The notes under the pieces are model-generated. The model was not told where the DNA came from, made no database searches, and worked only from the letters and a program-made list of their open reading frames with translations. Of a stretch of 64,000 nt of DNA, positions 37,212-47,796 are shown one piece after another (the stretch's first letter is position 1; each line of letters begins with the position of its first letter). The stretch comes from Microbacterium sp. NC79 (GTDB lineage Bacteria > Actinomycetota > Actinomycetes > Actinomycetales > Microbacteriaceae). The DNA lies in contig NZ_JAHQYI010000001.1 in assembly GCF_019061125.1 (NCBI RefSeq), forward strand, positions 434,001 through 498,000, in the 5' to 3' direction. Both the position numbers and the translations under genes were made by a program.

Positions 37212-39011
37212 TTAACTGAATAGCGTGTAAAGCACCACTGGCTTGATAGGGGAATCTTTCGCGGCTCCCGTGAGTGAGTACTTCTTTGTCTGGAGGCGCC
37301 ACAGGGCGTTAGCGTATACCTTCTCATAAATTGTGTGAAGCGGTCCGGAATCAAGAACATCGAGACCCTTTCGACCAAGTTCCAGCACCGTTTCGGGCGT
37401 TTGCGGTAAATCTAGGCCTCGACGTCGCGCGATATTCAACATGAACTCCGGTGGGCCGGCAGGCACATCATCGGGGGTGCCATACACGTGATACGGGCTA
37501 AGCCGAGTAGCGTCAACCGGGCCACCAAGTCGTGAGAGGCGTCCAGCTACGTACTCAGACGAAAGATCCTTGGATTCTCTTCCAGGTTTGCCCCGGTCGT
37601 ACGGCATCGCTGCGAGGTCGGGGACCAACGCTATACAAAGGTCATTGATAATCGACTTTTCATAGTGAGTCGGAAACGGAAGCTCGTTTACTTCGGAATA
37701 GGCGAGAGCCACTAGGCGGCTCTGCACGAGGGGGGTGAATCCGAGCATCTGCATCGTGCGAGTCCCCCCGCCGTGCAACGCATACCGATAGTTCATGTAG
37801 TGAAGCTCAGAAGCCTCCCTGCTGTTAGCATTGACGCCAACGGCTTCCAGACCTTTCAATCCCTGGTTGCGTAGTGCAGTTGCGACCAGGGGGTTGGGTG
37901 CTGTCAGAGAATCAACTATCTCTGCCCAGGAGCGCCACTCATAGTTCCCGCGGATCACCTCGCCGCCCAATCCGGTCAGATTGATGTGCTTAATCTGGTG
38001 TCGAACTGCTCGCGGTCTAGTGATGTAGTCATAGGTGCCCATGTCTGACAGCGTCCACATCATGAATGGAGTCGATTCAAACTTACGGTCCGACAGCCGG
38101 CCGGCCGTTGATTTTCCGTTGAGCGAGAAATTGAAACGCTCGGCTAGGCGCCTGGCGACTTCGTAATCGTCTGCGTGGATCGGCTGCGTATTTTGAGTAT
38201 TGATTTGCATGTCGCCTGCAACTCCCGCCGCGATCGCACCCGCAAGCGGCACTCGTGAGTCGTAGCCGCCCGACAAACTTAACGCTGGCTTCCAATCGCC
38301 GAGCTGCATAAGCGTTGCCATCAACCGCGCAATGTTTTCAGCGCCACTTTTCAGCGCGTCTCGATAGGTTTCGCCTCTCCGAAGGTCCAATCCATCCAGT
38401 GCGAGGCCTTCAGTCGTGACTGATAGCGTTTCCCCAAGCCTGACAATTAGTCGTTGACGTCCGGGCACAAAGCCGATCTCCTCGACGAATGTCTCTGGGC
38501 TAATTTGCTGACCTCCGTACACGCCGAGTAACGACCGTGCCAGCAACACCTCGTTGTTTGGCGTGATTGGATCGCCCATGTGTTTGCGTAGGTCGACTAG
38601 AGCCAGCATCGAGTCGGAGACCGCCACATAGCCCGGGCCCTGCGTGTGTAGTAGCGGTAGTCTGCCGAATGAGTCCCTAGAGAACGTGACTGCGCTTGCA
38701 TTCCAGTTCACGCGGAGGAACTGCCCGTCCCACGGTTGGTCAGTTTCGCTGTGGCGATCCACAAAGTTGAGCCACCCAGCGAGGCCGAACACGACGGATC
38801 CGGCGTTGTGATCGACCAAGTTCCCTTTGAAGAAGGTCCTCGACGGCAGATCGAGGCTCTGCCGCAGATCATGGGTAACAACCGTCATGGCGAATTCAGG
38901 TGAGGCTTGGACGGTGGTCACCTCGGCGCGCACACTGCCGTTCAGCCCCAGCCATGTCTGAACGCGTGACCTCGCACGCTCGGCCGCGAAAATAAAGATA
39001 TAGTTCGACAA
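37212..39011 (-). CDS. Asparagine-synthase-like protein without glutaminase Cys
   Basis: This 599-residue protein resembles class B asparagine synthases: an N-terminal Ntn-type region and a C-terminal ATP-pyrophosphatase region with the PP-loop SLSGGYDSR near residue 246. The glutaminase Cys that should follow the first Met is absent (protein begins MSNYIF), so it cannot use glutamine in the usual way and may transfer another amine or only adenylate its target. It starts at TTG with a good GAGGGG ribosome binding site. Such proteins occur in exopolysaccharide and teichuronic acid clusters, where amidation of uronic acids has been proposed. It is a single gene divergent from the VanZ-like gene. 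Confidence 0.82.
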   Translation of the reverse strand: MSNYIFIFAAERARSRVQTWLGLNGSVRAEVTTVQASPEFAMTVVTHDLRQSLDLPSRTFFKGNLVDHNAGSVVFGLAGWLNFVDRHSETDQPWDGQFLRVNWNASAVTFSRDSFGRLPLLHTQGPGYVAVSDSMLALVDLRKHMGDPITPNNEVLLARSLLGVYGGQQISPETFVEEIGFVPGRQRLIVRLGETLSVTTEGLALDGLDLRRGETYRDALKSGAENIARLMATLMQLGDWKPALSLSGGYDSRVPLAGAIAAGVAGDMQINTQNTQPIHADDYEVARRLAERFNFSLNGKSTAGRLSDRKFESTPFMMWTLSDMGTYDYITRPRAVRHQIKHINLTGLGGEVIRGNYEWRSWAEIVDSLTAPNPLVATALRNQGLKGLEAVGVNANSREASELHYMNYRYALHGGGTRTMQMLGFTPLVQSRLVALAYSEVNELPFPTHYEKSIINDLCIALVPDLAAMPYDRGKPGRESKDLSSEYVAGRLSRLGGPVDATRLSPYHVYGTPDDVPAGPPEFMLNIARRRGLDLPQTPETVLELGRKGLDVLDSGPLHTIYEKVYANALWRLQTKKYSLTGAAKDSPIKPVVLYTLFS

Positions 39012-39165
39012 CGGTCGCCCCTCGGATAGATCGACTCCTCTCCCATATTTTACGGATGTGATACCGCCACTAAAACGATGAAAACGCTAGATTCTCTGCG
39101 CAGCGAAAGAAGGATTTGGGAACCACCTTTTAGCATGGAGTTTCACTCGAGCCGAGAGGGCCAAC

Positions 39166-39732
39166 ATGACCGATGCGATTACCCAGAGCCTGCCTGGCAC
39201 TCGCCGGGCGCCCAATGGTGGCCCGCGACCACCACAGAGTCATCTAAGGGTCTGGATCGCATGGCTGGGCCTCCTGGCTTACGGGGCGGTCGTCGCCGTC
39301 GTTACTTTGAGCCCAACGCCACTTGATAGCGGCTACCGCGGCGCAATTGACAAGGTGCTCGCTGTTCTCCACCGCAACGGCTTACCCGAACGCATCGACT
39401 ATCCTGAGGTCGAGTTTGCCGCGAACATTCTGATGTTCATCCCCATCGGCTTTTTCATCGGTTTGGTGTTGCCGCGTATGGCGGTCTGGGCCGGGATCCT
39501 CGTGCTGCCAGCATTGTCGGGCGCAATTGAGTTCATCCAGGGGCAGCTGCTCGCCGAGCGCTTCGCGACCGTCAACGACATGATCGCCAATACGATCGGC
39601 GGCTGGACTGGACTGCTGGCCGCCATCCTCATCCGAGCCATCGTTCACGCCCGCGACGTGAAGGTCATTGCGCGCGCCACATGGGATCAGAGGCATGATG
39701 GCGGACGGAGTGCACAATTACATGCCCGGTGA
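39166..39732 (+). CDS. VanZ-like membrane protein (first)
   Basis: This 188-residue protein has four hydrophobic segments and the VanZ-like landmarks FAANILMFIPIGF and SGAIEFIQG plus VNDMIANTIGG. The family was named from a low-level teicoplanin resistance factor; its molecular role is unsettled and it is common in polysaccharide loci. The start ATG at 39166 follows GAGAGGGCCAAC. A HAD-family gene follows 41 bases later, and another VanZ-like gene after that, so the three are probably co-transcribed. Confidence 0.88.
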   Translation: MTDAITQSLPGTRRAPNGGPRPPQSHLRVWIAWLGLLAYGAVVAVVTLSPTPLDSGYRGAIDKVLAVLHRNGLPERIDYPEVEFAANILMFIPIGFFIGLVLPRMAVWAGILVLPALSGAIEFIQGQLLAERFATVNDMIANTIGGWTGLLAAILIRAIVHARDVKVIARATWDQRHDGGRSAQLHAR

Positions 39733-39773
39733 GGCGGTTAAACTAGTTGTTCGTTTTGCTTGAAAGGTTCCGC

Positions 39774-40586
39774 ATGCAAACCCCGAGATTGGTCGCATTT
39801 GACCTTGACGACACGCTCGCTCCGTCCAAGACTCGAATGGACCCTCGCATGGCAAAGGTGCTACGCGAGCTGGCCGATCGGGTTGAGGTGGCAATCATCT
39901 CGGGAGGGCAATGGCAACAGTTTCAGACTCAGGTGATTGATCAGCTACCAGAACTGTCGCTTGAAGCTCGCGGCAGACTTCACCTGATGCCAACGTGTGG
40001 CACGAAGTACGTTCGTCACAACGGAACAGAATTCGCAACCGTGTACGCCGAGAACCTCACGGACGATGAACGGGATCGTGCCAAGCAGGCGTTGCGTACT
40101 GAAGCGCTACGTCTCGCGATGTGGGAACTAAAGCCGGCGGGCGACGTTATCGAGGACCGTGGTTCCCAGATCACGTTCTCCGCTCTCGGGCAACAGGCTC
40201 GCCTTGAGGATAAGCACGCTTGGGACCCGACCGGGGCGAAGAAGGCTGCGCTAAGAGACGCCGTCGCGCGTGCTCTCCCAGACCTTGAGGTGCGTTCGGG
40301 CGGTTCGACTTCGATTGACATTACCCGCAAGGGAATCGATAAGGCATTCGGAATGGCTCGCCTTGTCGAGGCAACCGGTATCGCTCTGGACGAAATGCTC
40401 TTCTTCGGCGACCGACTCGACGAAGGTGGGAATGACTACCCCGTGCTCGAGATGGGCGTCCGTTCGATCGCCGTGGAAGGTTGGGAAGATACGTTGGCAA
40501 AGGTCGCAGCGCTCGTGGATCAGATTGACCCAGTTGGCAAAAGCGCTGCCCTCGCCGAGGGCGAGTTGATCGGAGATCGCGGATAG
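39774..40586 (+). CDS. HAD-superfamily (IIB) phosphatase or phosphomutase
   Basis: The start is ATG 39774, six bases after GAAAGG; an earlier in-frame start at 39747 is less likely. The 270-residue protein has the HAD nucleophile motif FDLDDTL at residues 8-14, motif II IISGG, a conserved Lys in ITRKGIDKAFG and motif III FFGDRLDEGGND. The sequence resembles the eukaryotic-type phosphomannomutase/sucrose-phosphatase group of HAD-IIB. A role in supplying or dephosphorylating a sugar phosphate for the glycan is plausible. It sits between two VanZ-like genes. Confidence 0.88.
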   Translation: MQTPRLVAFDLDDTLAPSKTRMDPRMAKVLRELADRVEVAIISGGQWQQFQTQVIDQLPELSLEARGRLHLMPTCGTKYVRHNGTEFATVYAENLTDDERDRAKQALRTEALRLAMWELKPAGDVIEDRGSQITFSALGQQARLEDKHAWDPTGAKKAALRDAVARALPDLEVRSGGSTSIDITRKGIDKAFGMARLVEATGIALDEMLFFGDRLDEGGNDYPVLEMGVRSIAVEGWEDTLAKVAALVDQIDPVGKSAALAEGELIGDRG

Positions 40587-40647
40587 ATATCCGTCGCACT
40601 GCTTCCATCAGCTTCACCCGTGCTGTTGGGGTAGCGGCCGAGGCATT

Positions 40648-41169
40648 GTGAAGCCAAAAATCATGTTGGAGAACGAGGAACCTAGCGATCCGTCTTGGGC
40701 CAGCCCAATGAAGTCACATAGACGCGTAGTCATCGAACGGTCAACGTTCGCCGGCTACTTTGCATTGATCCTGATTGTCACCATGTGGCCCAAGCCGGTC
40801 ACGGAAGGGGCAAGCGAGGTCATCATCGAAGAGGTCTTGCGCGCGTCCCGAGAGGCTGGGGCACCGGAGAGTTTCAACTTCAACGCGCTCCAATTGGCGG
40901 CGAACGTAGCGATGTTTGTGCCATTCGGTGCGCTGCTTGCAATGACCCTCACACGCAAGGTCTTCTGGATTGCAACGGTTAGCTCGTTCTTGCTGTCCTC
41001 TTCGATCGAAGCAATACAACAAGTGTTCCTGCCCGAGCGTCAAGGAGACCCTTGGGACGTGTTGATGAACACCATGGGCGGTGCTATCGGTGCCACGGTG
41101 ACGGTCCTTATCCGGATGCGTACACAGAGGAATGTGTCGAAGGGGGTAGCCACTTTTCAGGGGCGCTAA
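40648..41169 (+). CDS. VanZ-like membrane protein (second)
   Basis: This 173-residue protein starts at GTG and shows the VanZ landmarks LAANVAMFVPFGALL and SSIEAIQQV with DVLMNTMGG, and three to four membrane segments. It is clearly a relative of the VanZ-like protein at 39166 but not a recent duplicate. It ends four bases before the convergent sugar transferase gene. Confidence 0.85.
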   Translation: MKPKIMLENEEPSDPSWASPMKSHRRVVIERSTFAGYFALILIVTMWPKPVTEGASEVIIEEVLRASREAGAPESFNFNALQLAANVAMFVPFGALLAMTLTRKVFWIATVSSFLLSSSIEAIQQVFLPERQGDPWDVLMNTMGGAIGATVTVLIRMRTQRNVSKGVATFQGR

Positions 41170-41173
41170 GCGG

Positions 41174-42655
41174 TCAACCCGCGGTGGTTCCCGGGCGCAA
41201 TACTGCTTTGAATGTACGGAACAGGATCTGGATGTCCTGTGCGAACGACCAGTTCTCGACGTAATAGAGGTCGAGGCGGATTGAGTCCTCTGCGGAGAGC
41301 GAGGAACGCCCGGAGACCTGCCACAAACCGCTCATCCCGGGCTTCACGAGGAGCCGTCGCTCAGTGCCGTTGTTGTATAGCTTCACTTCGTCGGCGCGTT
41401 GTGGTCGGGGGCCGACCAAGCTCATATGACCGCGCAAGACGTTGATGAGCTGGGGCAGCTCATCAATCGAGTGGCGACGCATGAAGGCCCCGGCTTTTGT
41501 GACGCGCGGATCGTTATTGACCTTTTGGAATGGCTGCGCTCCAGTACCTTGGAGATCGAGCAAGCCCTTCAGCTGATCATCGGCGCCGACAACCATCGAG
41601 CGGAACTTCAGCATCGAAAAGGTCTGACCGTGCCTGCCAATGCGATCTTGTCGGTACAAGATTGGTCCGGGTCCTTCGCGGCGGATGCGGCAGGCGGTAT
41701 ATCCGAGGATCGGTGAAACAAGCAGTAGAACGAGTGCGCTACCGACAATGTCGAATGTGCGCTTCACAACTCGGCGATAGCCTTCCAGCCTGGGGAAATC
41801 GACGTGCACGAGTGGCAACCCAGCGACGGGTCTCGCATGGATGCGGGGGCCGGCGATATCTGTGAGCGCCGGCGCGACGACCCAGTTCATGTTGTGGTCC
41901 GCGACGGACCACCCCAGGCGGCGCATCGTGTCAGGGTCGAGATCGTCGCTACCGGCCAGAATCAGCGTATCCGCCCCGGCTGTAGCCATCGCTTCCATCG
42001 TGTTCTGCAGGCTACCGAGAACCGGTACATCGCCAATTGTCGCAGGAGCACCGCTCGGTGTAATCGCACCGGTAATGACGTAGCCGTAGTCCCGGGCGCG
42101 ACGCATCGCCCGCACGACGTGCGCAACTTTAGCCTTTTCACCAACCACGACGGCGCGGTAAACGTACAACCCTTTGCTTTGTCGTTTGCGTAGCCATTGC
42201 CGCCATCCCCAACGGCCAAGGAGGAGAAGTAAAAGCCCAAACGGTATCGCCAGGATGAAGATGAGGCGTGAGATATCGATCCGGAAGAAGAATGCAATTG
42301 AAATGACGAGGGCAAACAAGAATCCCGTTGCGCTTATCACTCGCCGATATTCCAGTACGCCGTCGCCGACAATATGGCGGTCGCGTGATTCGAAACCATC
42401 TAGGCATAGCAACCACATGATGCCGATCAGCCCAAGAGGAACGACGTATGGCAATTCCGGCCCCGAGGGCCACACCAGTGTTTTGTTCCGCACGAAAATG
42501 AGGCCGAACGCTGTGAGCGTGGTTGCGACTGCCGCGATATCACCGTAAATGAGCTTTCCTGCGTAACGCTGTGCCCACGGAATCTCCCGCCGGGTGTACG
42601 CGAGCGTGGCGCGGTACTTCGCGGAGTCAGCGGAGGGGGAGTGAGGTTCGCTCAT
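41174..42655 (-). CDS. Polyprenyl-phosphate sugar-1-phosphate transferase
   Basis: This 493-residue protein is a WbaP/PssY-type initiating transferase that puts the first sugar phosphate on undecaprenyl phosphate at the inner membrane. Five hydrophobic segments fall within residues 25-150 and 300-325, with a nucleotide-binding-like domain between them. The C-terminal catalytic part (about 300-493) has KRTFDIVGS, the FRSMVVGAD segment, RHSIDELPQLINVLRG, LVGPRP and KPGMSGLWQVSGRS, all family hallmarks. It is 22 bases downstream of ugd on the same strand, so the pair is likely one operon. Confidence 0.95.
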   Translation of the reverse strand: MSEPHSPSADSAKYRATLAYTRREIPWAQRYAGKLIYGDIAAVATTLTAFGLIFVRNKTLVWPSGPELPYVVPLGLIGIMWLLCLDGFESRDRHIVGDGVLEYRRVISATGFLFALVISIAFFFRIDISRLIFILAIPFGLLLLLLGRWGWRQWLRKRQSKGLYVYRAVVVGEKAKVAHVVRAMRRARDYGYVITGAITPSGAPATIGDVPVLGSLQNTMEAMATAGADTLILAGSDDLDPDTMRRLGWSVADHNMNWVVAPALTDIAGPRIHARPVAGLPLVHVDFPRLEGYRRVVKRTFDIVGSALVLLLVSPILGYTACRIRREGPGPILYRQDRIGRHGQTFSMLKFRSMVVGADDQLKGLLDLQGTGAQPFQKVNNDPRVTKAGAFMRRHSIDELPQLINVLRGHMSLVGPRPQRADEVKLYNNGTERRLLVKPGMSGLWQVSGRSSLSAEDSIRLDLYYVENWSFAQDIQILFRTFKAVLRPGTTAG

Positions 42656-42677
42656 CTTTGCTTAGAGTGTCGCCAGA

Positions 42678-43844
42678 TCAGTCGCGACCGTAGATGTCGC
42701 GCGTGTAAATCTTGTCTACCACGTCGTCCAGGTCTGCACTCGAACGGTTTGCGATGATGACATCGGCGCGCGACTTGAACTCGTCGAGGTCCGGGACAAC
42801 TTCAGAATTGAAGAAATCGGCGTCTTTAAGAGTCGGCTCGTAGACAACGACCTCAACGCCCTTTGCCTTGATCCGCTTCATGATGCCCTGAATCGACGAG
42901 GTGCGGAAGTTGTCTGACCCCGCCTTCATGACGAGACGGTAGACGCCAACGGTCTTCGGCAAGCGTGAAAGAATGTCGTTAGCGACGAAGTCTTTTCGGG
43001 TACCGTTCGCTGCGACGATGGCGCTGATCAGGTTCTGCGGAACTTCCTGATAGTTCGCAAGAAGTTGCTTCGTGTCCTTCGGGAGGCAGTAACCCCCGTA
43101 GCCGAAGGAGGGGTTGTTGTAGTGCGATCCGATGCGAGGGTCGAGGCCGACACCTTCGATGATCTCCTGGCTCGAAAGTCCATGGACGGCGGCGTAGGTG
43201 TCCAGTTCGTTGAAGTACGCAACACGCAAGGCAAGGTACGTGTTGGCGAACAGTTTGATGGCCTCGGCTTCGGTTGCGCCGGTGAGGAGGATGGGGGCTT
43301 CCTTTGTGATCGCTCCTTCGATGAGCAACTCTGCGAATCGTTGTCCCACGGGGCCGCGGTCACCGACCACAATGCGAGAGGGGTGCAGGTTGTCGTAAAG
43401 AGCACGACCTTCCCTAAGGAATTCGGGGGAGAAGATGATCGTTGCGCCAGGGTGTTCGTCGCACATCCGGTTGGTGAATCCAACGGGAATGGTCGACTTG
43501 ATGACGATGGCCGCGGCGGGGTTGGCTGCGAGTACGGCATCAATCACGGACTCGACCGAGCTTGTATCGAAAAACTGCGTGACATCGTCGTAGTTAGTGG
43601 GAGTCGCCACTACTACATAGTCTGCATTCTTGTAGGCCGCGGTTGCGTCGAGTGTGGCGGTGAGGTTGAGGTTATGTGTGGTGAGGTAGTCGCTGAGCTC
43701 AGCGTCTACAATCGGGGAGACCCGCTCATTAATGAGGTTTACCTTGCTCGGATCGAGGTCAACCGCAACGACTTCGTTCTTTTGCGCCAGCACGACAGCA
43801 TTTGATAGCCCAACATAACCGGTCCCCGCGATCGCAATCTTCAT
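42678..43844 (-). CDS. ugd: UDP-glucose 6-dehydrogenase
   Basis: This 388-residue protein belongs to the short UDP-glucose/GDP-mannose dehydrogenase group and is most like Ugd, which makes UDP-glucuronate. The NAD motif GTGYVG is at residues 7-12, SPEFLREG and the active-site Cys253 in [14 protein letters not shown] are present, and the C-terminal VVVYEP segment is intact. Length equals that of the E. coli enzyme. Uronic acid precursor supply fits the presence of an asparagine-synthase-like protein that could amidate uronates. Confidence 0.94.
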   Translation of the reverse strand: MKIAIAGTGYVGLSNAVVLAQKNEVVAVDLDPSKVNLINERVSPIVDAELSDYLTTHNLNLTATLDATAAYKNADYVVVATPTNYDDVTQFFDTSSVESVIDAVLAANPAAAIVIKSTIPVGFTNRMCDEHPGATIIFSPEFLREGRALYDNLHPSRIVVGDRGPVGQRFAELLIEGAITKEAPILLTGATEAEAIKLFANTYLALRVAYFNELDTYAAVHGLSSQEIIEGVGLDPRIGSHYNNPSFGYGGYCLPKDTKQLLANYQEVPQNLISAIVAANGTRKDFVANDILSRLPKTVGVYRLVMKAGSDNFRTSSIQGIMKRIKAKGVEVVVYEPTLKDADFFNSEVVPDLDEFKSRADVIIANRSSADLDDVVDKIYTRDIYGRD

Positions 43845-43927
43845 ACTTGATACGATAGTCGCTCTGGAAGCTTGGCTAGGGCGCGAAATTAGGTGCCACT
43901 TGCGGTTCGTCTCTCGTCTCGCTCGAG

Positions 43928-45310
43928 CTAGGTTATTAGCGTCGATGTTGCTTCGACGAAATGCTTTAGCAGCTCTGCTGCTCGCTGCATCGGAACGTTT
44001 GCGAGTCCGATTCGCATCCCACTGTCAACTTTCGAAACAGTGCCGCCGATCGATTGGGCTACTCGTTCAATATCGGCCCTAGAAGCGAGGGCTGACTTGT
44101 CGACGTTAACGGCGATGAAGATTTTTTTGCCCTTGTGGCCCATGCGAAGGCGGTAGATGACATGCGGGGCGTCGCGAAGCGGAATTCGGACGATGTTTGA
44201 CGTTGACGGAAGGGGCGGGTCCGCAAGCAACGGTACGTCCGCCTCTCGCCAAAGACGAATCCAGCCCTTTATATTCGAAAGCTCATCGCTGGCGCGAGTT
44301 CGCGCGCGTAATCCCTCGTATACCGCATCGAACACCGCTGCCCGTGCGTCGGCCAACTCGCCACGCTGCAGCGAATCCAAGATAGAGCGGAACTCATGCA
44401 CCGATAGAAAAGTATGATGCGGTGACAGCGCGGGGACGCTAGAAACATACACACTCAGCGGTCCAGCCTCATTCAAGCCAATCGTTGGTGGCGGCATGCC
44501 TTCCGACGCTAGCAACCGAACAAGCTGATCGAGGATTTCTTTGTCCTCAGCGTTTTGAAGAACTATAAACCTTGATGATTCGTGCCTAAGGATGTGGCGT
44601 AGGTCGGTTCGTGCGAGGAGCTTCTTATCATTGAGGCGTAACCCGACGCGATTAAGGTGCCGACTCGAGCTACTCTCCGCGGGATAGATGGGTGGATTCT
44701 CAACGACTGCAGTGGCTCCCGGGATTTCAGCGGCAAGCTTGAGCGCAGCGGTACCTCCCGCAGAACTACCAATGATGTAAAGGTCGTTGCTGTCGACTGC
44801 ATAGCAAGATAGAACTCGCTCGACGATGGCGGCAATAGTTGATACGGCGTCCTGATCGGGCGTTCCGAGATACCAACCGGTTTGTAATCTGCCGGGATAA
44901 GCAACGAATGTAGGGTCGTCGATGTTGAGGGAGACACCGTCCATCCACGAATGCCAACTGACTCGCGGGAACTGAGCAGTGACCCCATCTTTCAATGCCC
45001 CGCCGCCCGCGGAGAGGAAGACGTAGAGCCGCTTCTTCGTCGAGGGAGTGCCAAACATCTCCACCATGAGGCCGTTGCCGCGTACCTGAATTCGGCGGCC
45101 CGTCACGTCACCATCCCACGTGGCGAGGTCAAAGACCTCGGGTGCTGTGGCGAGCAGTTCCCTCGAATGGAGCGCGTCGGTCGACTTGCGGTATGACTCG
45201 TACTCGGCGAAGGGGGTCGGGTCAACAGTCTCATCGGGCGAGAGTGGTCGAGTCCACGCTCCGAGTGTGACGCGGCGTTTGAAAAAAACCATAGAGATGG
45301 TCGCTTTCAC
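43928..45310 (-). CDS. Alpha/beta-hydrolase-like protein of the glycan locus
   Basis: This 460-residue protein starts at GTG 45310; ATG 45292 is an alternative. It has no signal peptide. A nucleophile-elbow motif IIGSSAGG places Ser183 at the expected position of an alpha/beta-hydrolase, and a preceding FLSAGGG strand-loop suits the oxyanion region. His in SPHHTFLS could complete the triad. The last 100 residues form a separate, poorly recognised domain. Similar proteins occur in capsule loci, where deacylation or transfer of acyl groups has been suggested, but I recognise no named family. It stands alone between ugd and a divergent glycosyltransferase. Confidence 0.7.
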   Translation of the reverse strand: MKATISMVFFKRRVTLGAWTRPLSPDETVDPTPFAEYESYRKSTDALHSRELLATAPEVFDLATWDGDVTGRRIQVRGNGLMVEMFGTPSTKKRLYVFLSAGGGALKDGVTAQFPRVSWHSWMDGVSLNIDDPTFVAYPGRLQTGWYLGTPDQDAVSTIAAIVERVLSCYAVDSNDLYIIGSSAGGTAALKLAAEIPGATAVVENPPIYPAESSSSRHLNRVGLRLNDKKLLARTDLRHILRHESSRFIVLQNAEDKEILDQLVRLLASEGMPPPTIGLNEAGPLSVYVSSVPALSPHHTFLSVHEFRSILDSLQRGELADARAAVFDAVYEGLRARTRASDELSNIKGWIRLWREADVPLLADPPLPSTSNIVRIPLRDAPHVIYRLRMGHKGKKIFIAVNVDKSALASRADIERVAQSIGGTVSKVDSGMRIGLANVPMQRAAELLKHFVEATSTLIT

Positions 45311-45456
45311 TAGAAGACGGGATCAAGGCGCCAGCGACTTAGACGTGGGAATAGCGCATCGCCCCTTTGGAGACAGGATATCGTGCGATCACCACGAGAG
45401 GAGGGAGGTCGGATGGATTAAGCCATCCTTGACCTCAATCGCATAAACTCAATTCG

Positions 45457-47781
45457 GTGAACGCAACGCCTCTTGTGTCGGTGATCATGCCGCTCTTTAA
45501 TGATGAAAAGACGCTTGCGTCGTCGTTACAAAGTGCGGTGTCGCAGACACTCCGTGACATCGAAATTATCTGTGTCGACGACGCCTCGACAGACGGCACC
45601 GTCCGCGTGATCGAAGAATTTGTGGCGCGCGATTCCCGCGTCCGTCTTGTGAGGCATAAACGTAATGGTTCAGCGTGGCAAGCCCGGCGTACCGGCATAC
45701 ACGCGGCCAATGCAGACTACGTTCTGTTCCTCGACGGCGATGATGAATTAGCACCAGATGCAGCTTTGCGCACGCGAGCCGAAGCTCAGGCCACCGACGC
45801 GGACCTCGTGGGATTTGGCGTAACGGTGCTTGACAAAGACGGCCGCCGTGGCGGTAGCTACGAAGGGCGACTCCAGCCTCGACACCGTCGTCTAGATGGT
45901 GAGGCTGTCCTCGCGGGGCTATTCCCAATCGATATGCCGGCCCAGGGCCAGCTGTGGAGATACCTGTTCCGCACAACTGTTTTACGCGACGCGTACGCCC
46001 GTCTTCCACAGGATCTCGTCCTGCCGCGGGTGAACGACTTGCCGCTCATGTTTCTGGTGGCCGCAGTTGCTGATCGATACGTGTCTATCGATGACAAGCT
46101 CTATCGCTATCATTTTGGGCGAGGCGGGAGCGGTCAAAACGTTGACAGCATCGAGCGTGCTGAGTTTTACGCCTCGGCCATTCGCTCGATTGACATCGCT
46201 CGTCCGGCTGTGGAAAAACTTGCCGAGTCGCCTCGTGCCTCGTCGCAGTTGCGTGCCGCTTACGAATCGGCGCGGCTGTCATTGGTCGGATATGTCGGCT
46301 CGCAGCTACTGGAGAAGAGCGAGTCCGCCGTCATCGCTTCTGCCCTTCAGCATCTGCACACACTGGTTTCAGCAACTGACCTGATTCGTGGCATGGCAAA
46401 GTTTTATCCTGGCTCTCTCCCCAAGTTGAAAGCCCACACTCCGTGGCAGCCATTAGTCGGTGAGCCGGTCCGGAGCATCATGCTGGCAACGTCATCGCTC
46501 CGTACCGGCGGCGTGACAGCGGTAATTGCCTCCCAGGCGCGTTACCTCCGTGAAGCTGGGTATCGAGTAACCGTGGTTGCGAGGAGCCAAGGTACTGACC
46601 GGGCTGCGATCCCAGATAGTGTGACGTTTCGCGAGCTGACCAAGAACGATTTGATGGGCAAACTCAGCGAGTGGGCGGAGATATGTCGGGAGCAGCAGAT
46701 CGATGTCGTAATTGACCACCAGGTGCTTTACACACAATATTGGCCCGAGTTTGCCCTCATAGCCAAGGCCGAAGGGGCAGCGACGATCGGCTGGCTCCAC
46801 AATTTTGTAGGTCGCCCTATCTACGATGGCACTCAGCAACTGACACGCATCGAAGAGCACAGCAACACACTGGCGCAGCTGGTGGTGCTGTCGCCCCTGG
46901 ACGTAGCGTATTTCAAGCTTCGGGGCGTTGACCACGTAGCATATGTACCTAATCCGCCTTCGTCCCTCCTCCTTAACGCTGTTTCAGTAGCGAAGATACC
47001 CCCTACCGGCACCCTCAACCTCGTCTGGTGGGGTCGGCTTGAGGAGCGGACAAAACAAGTCTCGGAGCTCATCGCTGTTGGGACTCACCTCCGAGACTTG
47101 GGTGTCGATTTCCAGCTGAATGTCATCGGTCCCGATTGGGAGGATTTCACGGCCAAGAAATTCAACGCCCTTGCCCGTGGCGCGGGCGTGGGATCGCGGG
47201 TTCGTGCACTCGGGCCCCGACATGGTGCATCGCTCCTGCGAGAGATCGACAAAGCTCATGCTTTTGTTTCCACAAGCATCATTGAGGGCTACCAACTCAC
47301 CATCGCGGAAGCTCAGGCGCGCGGCCTCCCAGTCTTCATGTACGAGCTTCCTTGGCTCACGCTCGTACAGAACAATGACGGGGTGATCGCTGTTCGTCAG
47401 GGCGACGCGGGTATGCTCGCCAGTAAAATCAGCAATCTTCTCAGTAACGCCGCCTACTATGATGCGTTGTCCAGAGCATCTCTGGATGCTGCCCAGCGCG
47501 CTACCGATTATGACTTTGCCGCTCTTTATGTGTCGGTCGTCACGGGCTGTTTGCCAGCACATTTTTCGCCCCAACCTACTCTGGATGACGCACGCCGACT
47601 CCTCGAACTTACGGTGTTCTTTGCGGAACGCAGCAAGTGCGGACGAAGGCCACGTGGCGCTCGACGTGTTACAACGCGGTTTTGGAGCCGGGTCGTTCCG
47701 ATCGGGCGGGAAGTAGTCCGGCGGATACCGGCCCTTGGCCCGTTTGCATACCGCGTGAAAGGCTGGCTAAAGGGCCGATAG
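45457..47781 (+). CDS. Two-domain glycosyltransferase (GT2 plus GT4)
   Basis: This 774-residue protein begins at GTG and joins two transferase folds. Residues 5-110 are GT-A, family 2, with VSVIMPLFND, VDDASTDGT and the metal-binding FLDGDDE near 93. From about 345 a GT-B, family 4 region follows with TGGVTAVIASQARYL, a Rossmann-like second half and the nucleotide-sugar motif IEGYQLTIAEAQARGLPVFMY. The protein could add two sugars in sequence. It is clearly paralogous to the larger protein at 60735-63998 through the LQPRH, LWRYLF and YRYHF segments. It converges with the ABC transporter gene, 15 bases away. Confidence 0.9.
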   Translation: MNATPLVSVIMPLFNDEKTLASSLQSAVSQTLRDIEIICVDDASTDGTVRVIEEFVARDSRVRLVRHKRNGSAWQARRTGIHAANADYVLFLDGDDELAPDAALRTRAEAQATDADLVGFGVTVLDKDGRRGGSYEGRLQPRHRRLDGEAVLAGLFPIDMPAQGQLWRYLFRTTVLRDAYARLPQDLVLPRVNDLPLMFLVAAVADRYVSIDDKLYRYHFGRGGSGQNVDSIERAEFYASAIRSIDIARPAVEKLAESPRASSQLRAAYESARLSLVGYVGSQLLEKSESAVIASALQHLHTLVSATDLIRGMAKFYPGSLPKLKAHTPWQPLVGEPVRSIMLATSSLRTGGVTAVIASQARYLREAGYRVTVVARSQGTDRAAIPDSVTFRELTKNDLMGKLSEWAEICREQQIDVVIDHQVLYTQYWPEFALIAKAEGAATIGWLHNFVGRPIYDGTQQLTRIEEHSNTLAQLVVLSPLDVAYFKLRGVDHVAYVPNPPSSLLLNAVSVAKIPPTGTLNLVWWGRLEERTKQVSELIAVGTHLRDLGVDFQLNVIGPDWEDFTAKKFNALARGAGVGSRVRALGPRHGASLLREIDKAHAFVSTSIIEGYQLTIAEAQARGLPVFMYELPWLTLVQNNDGVIAVRQGDAGMLASKISNLLSNAAYYDALSRASLDAAQRATDYDFAALYVSVVTGCLPAHFSPQPTLDDARRLLELTVFFAERSKCGRRPRGARRVTTRFWSRVVPIGREVVRRIPALGPFAYRVKGWLKGR

Positions 47782-47796
47782 GCGACGCATTAGGAG

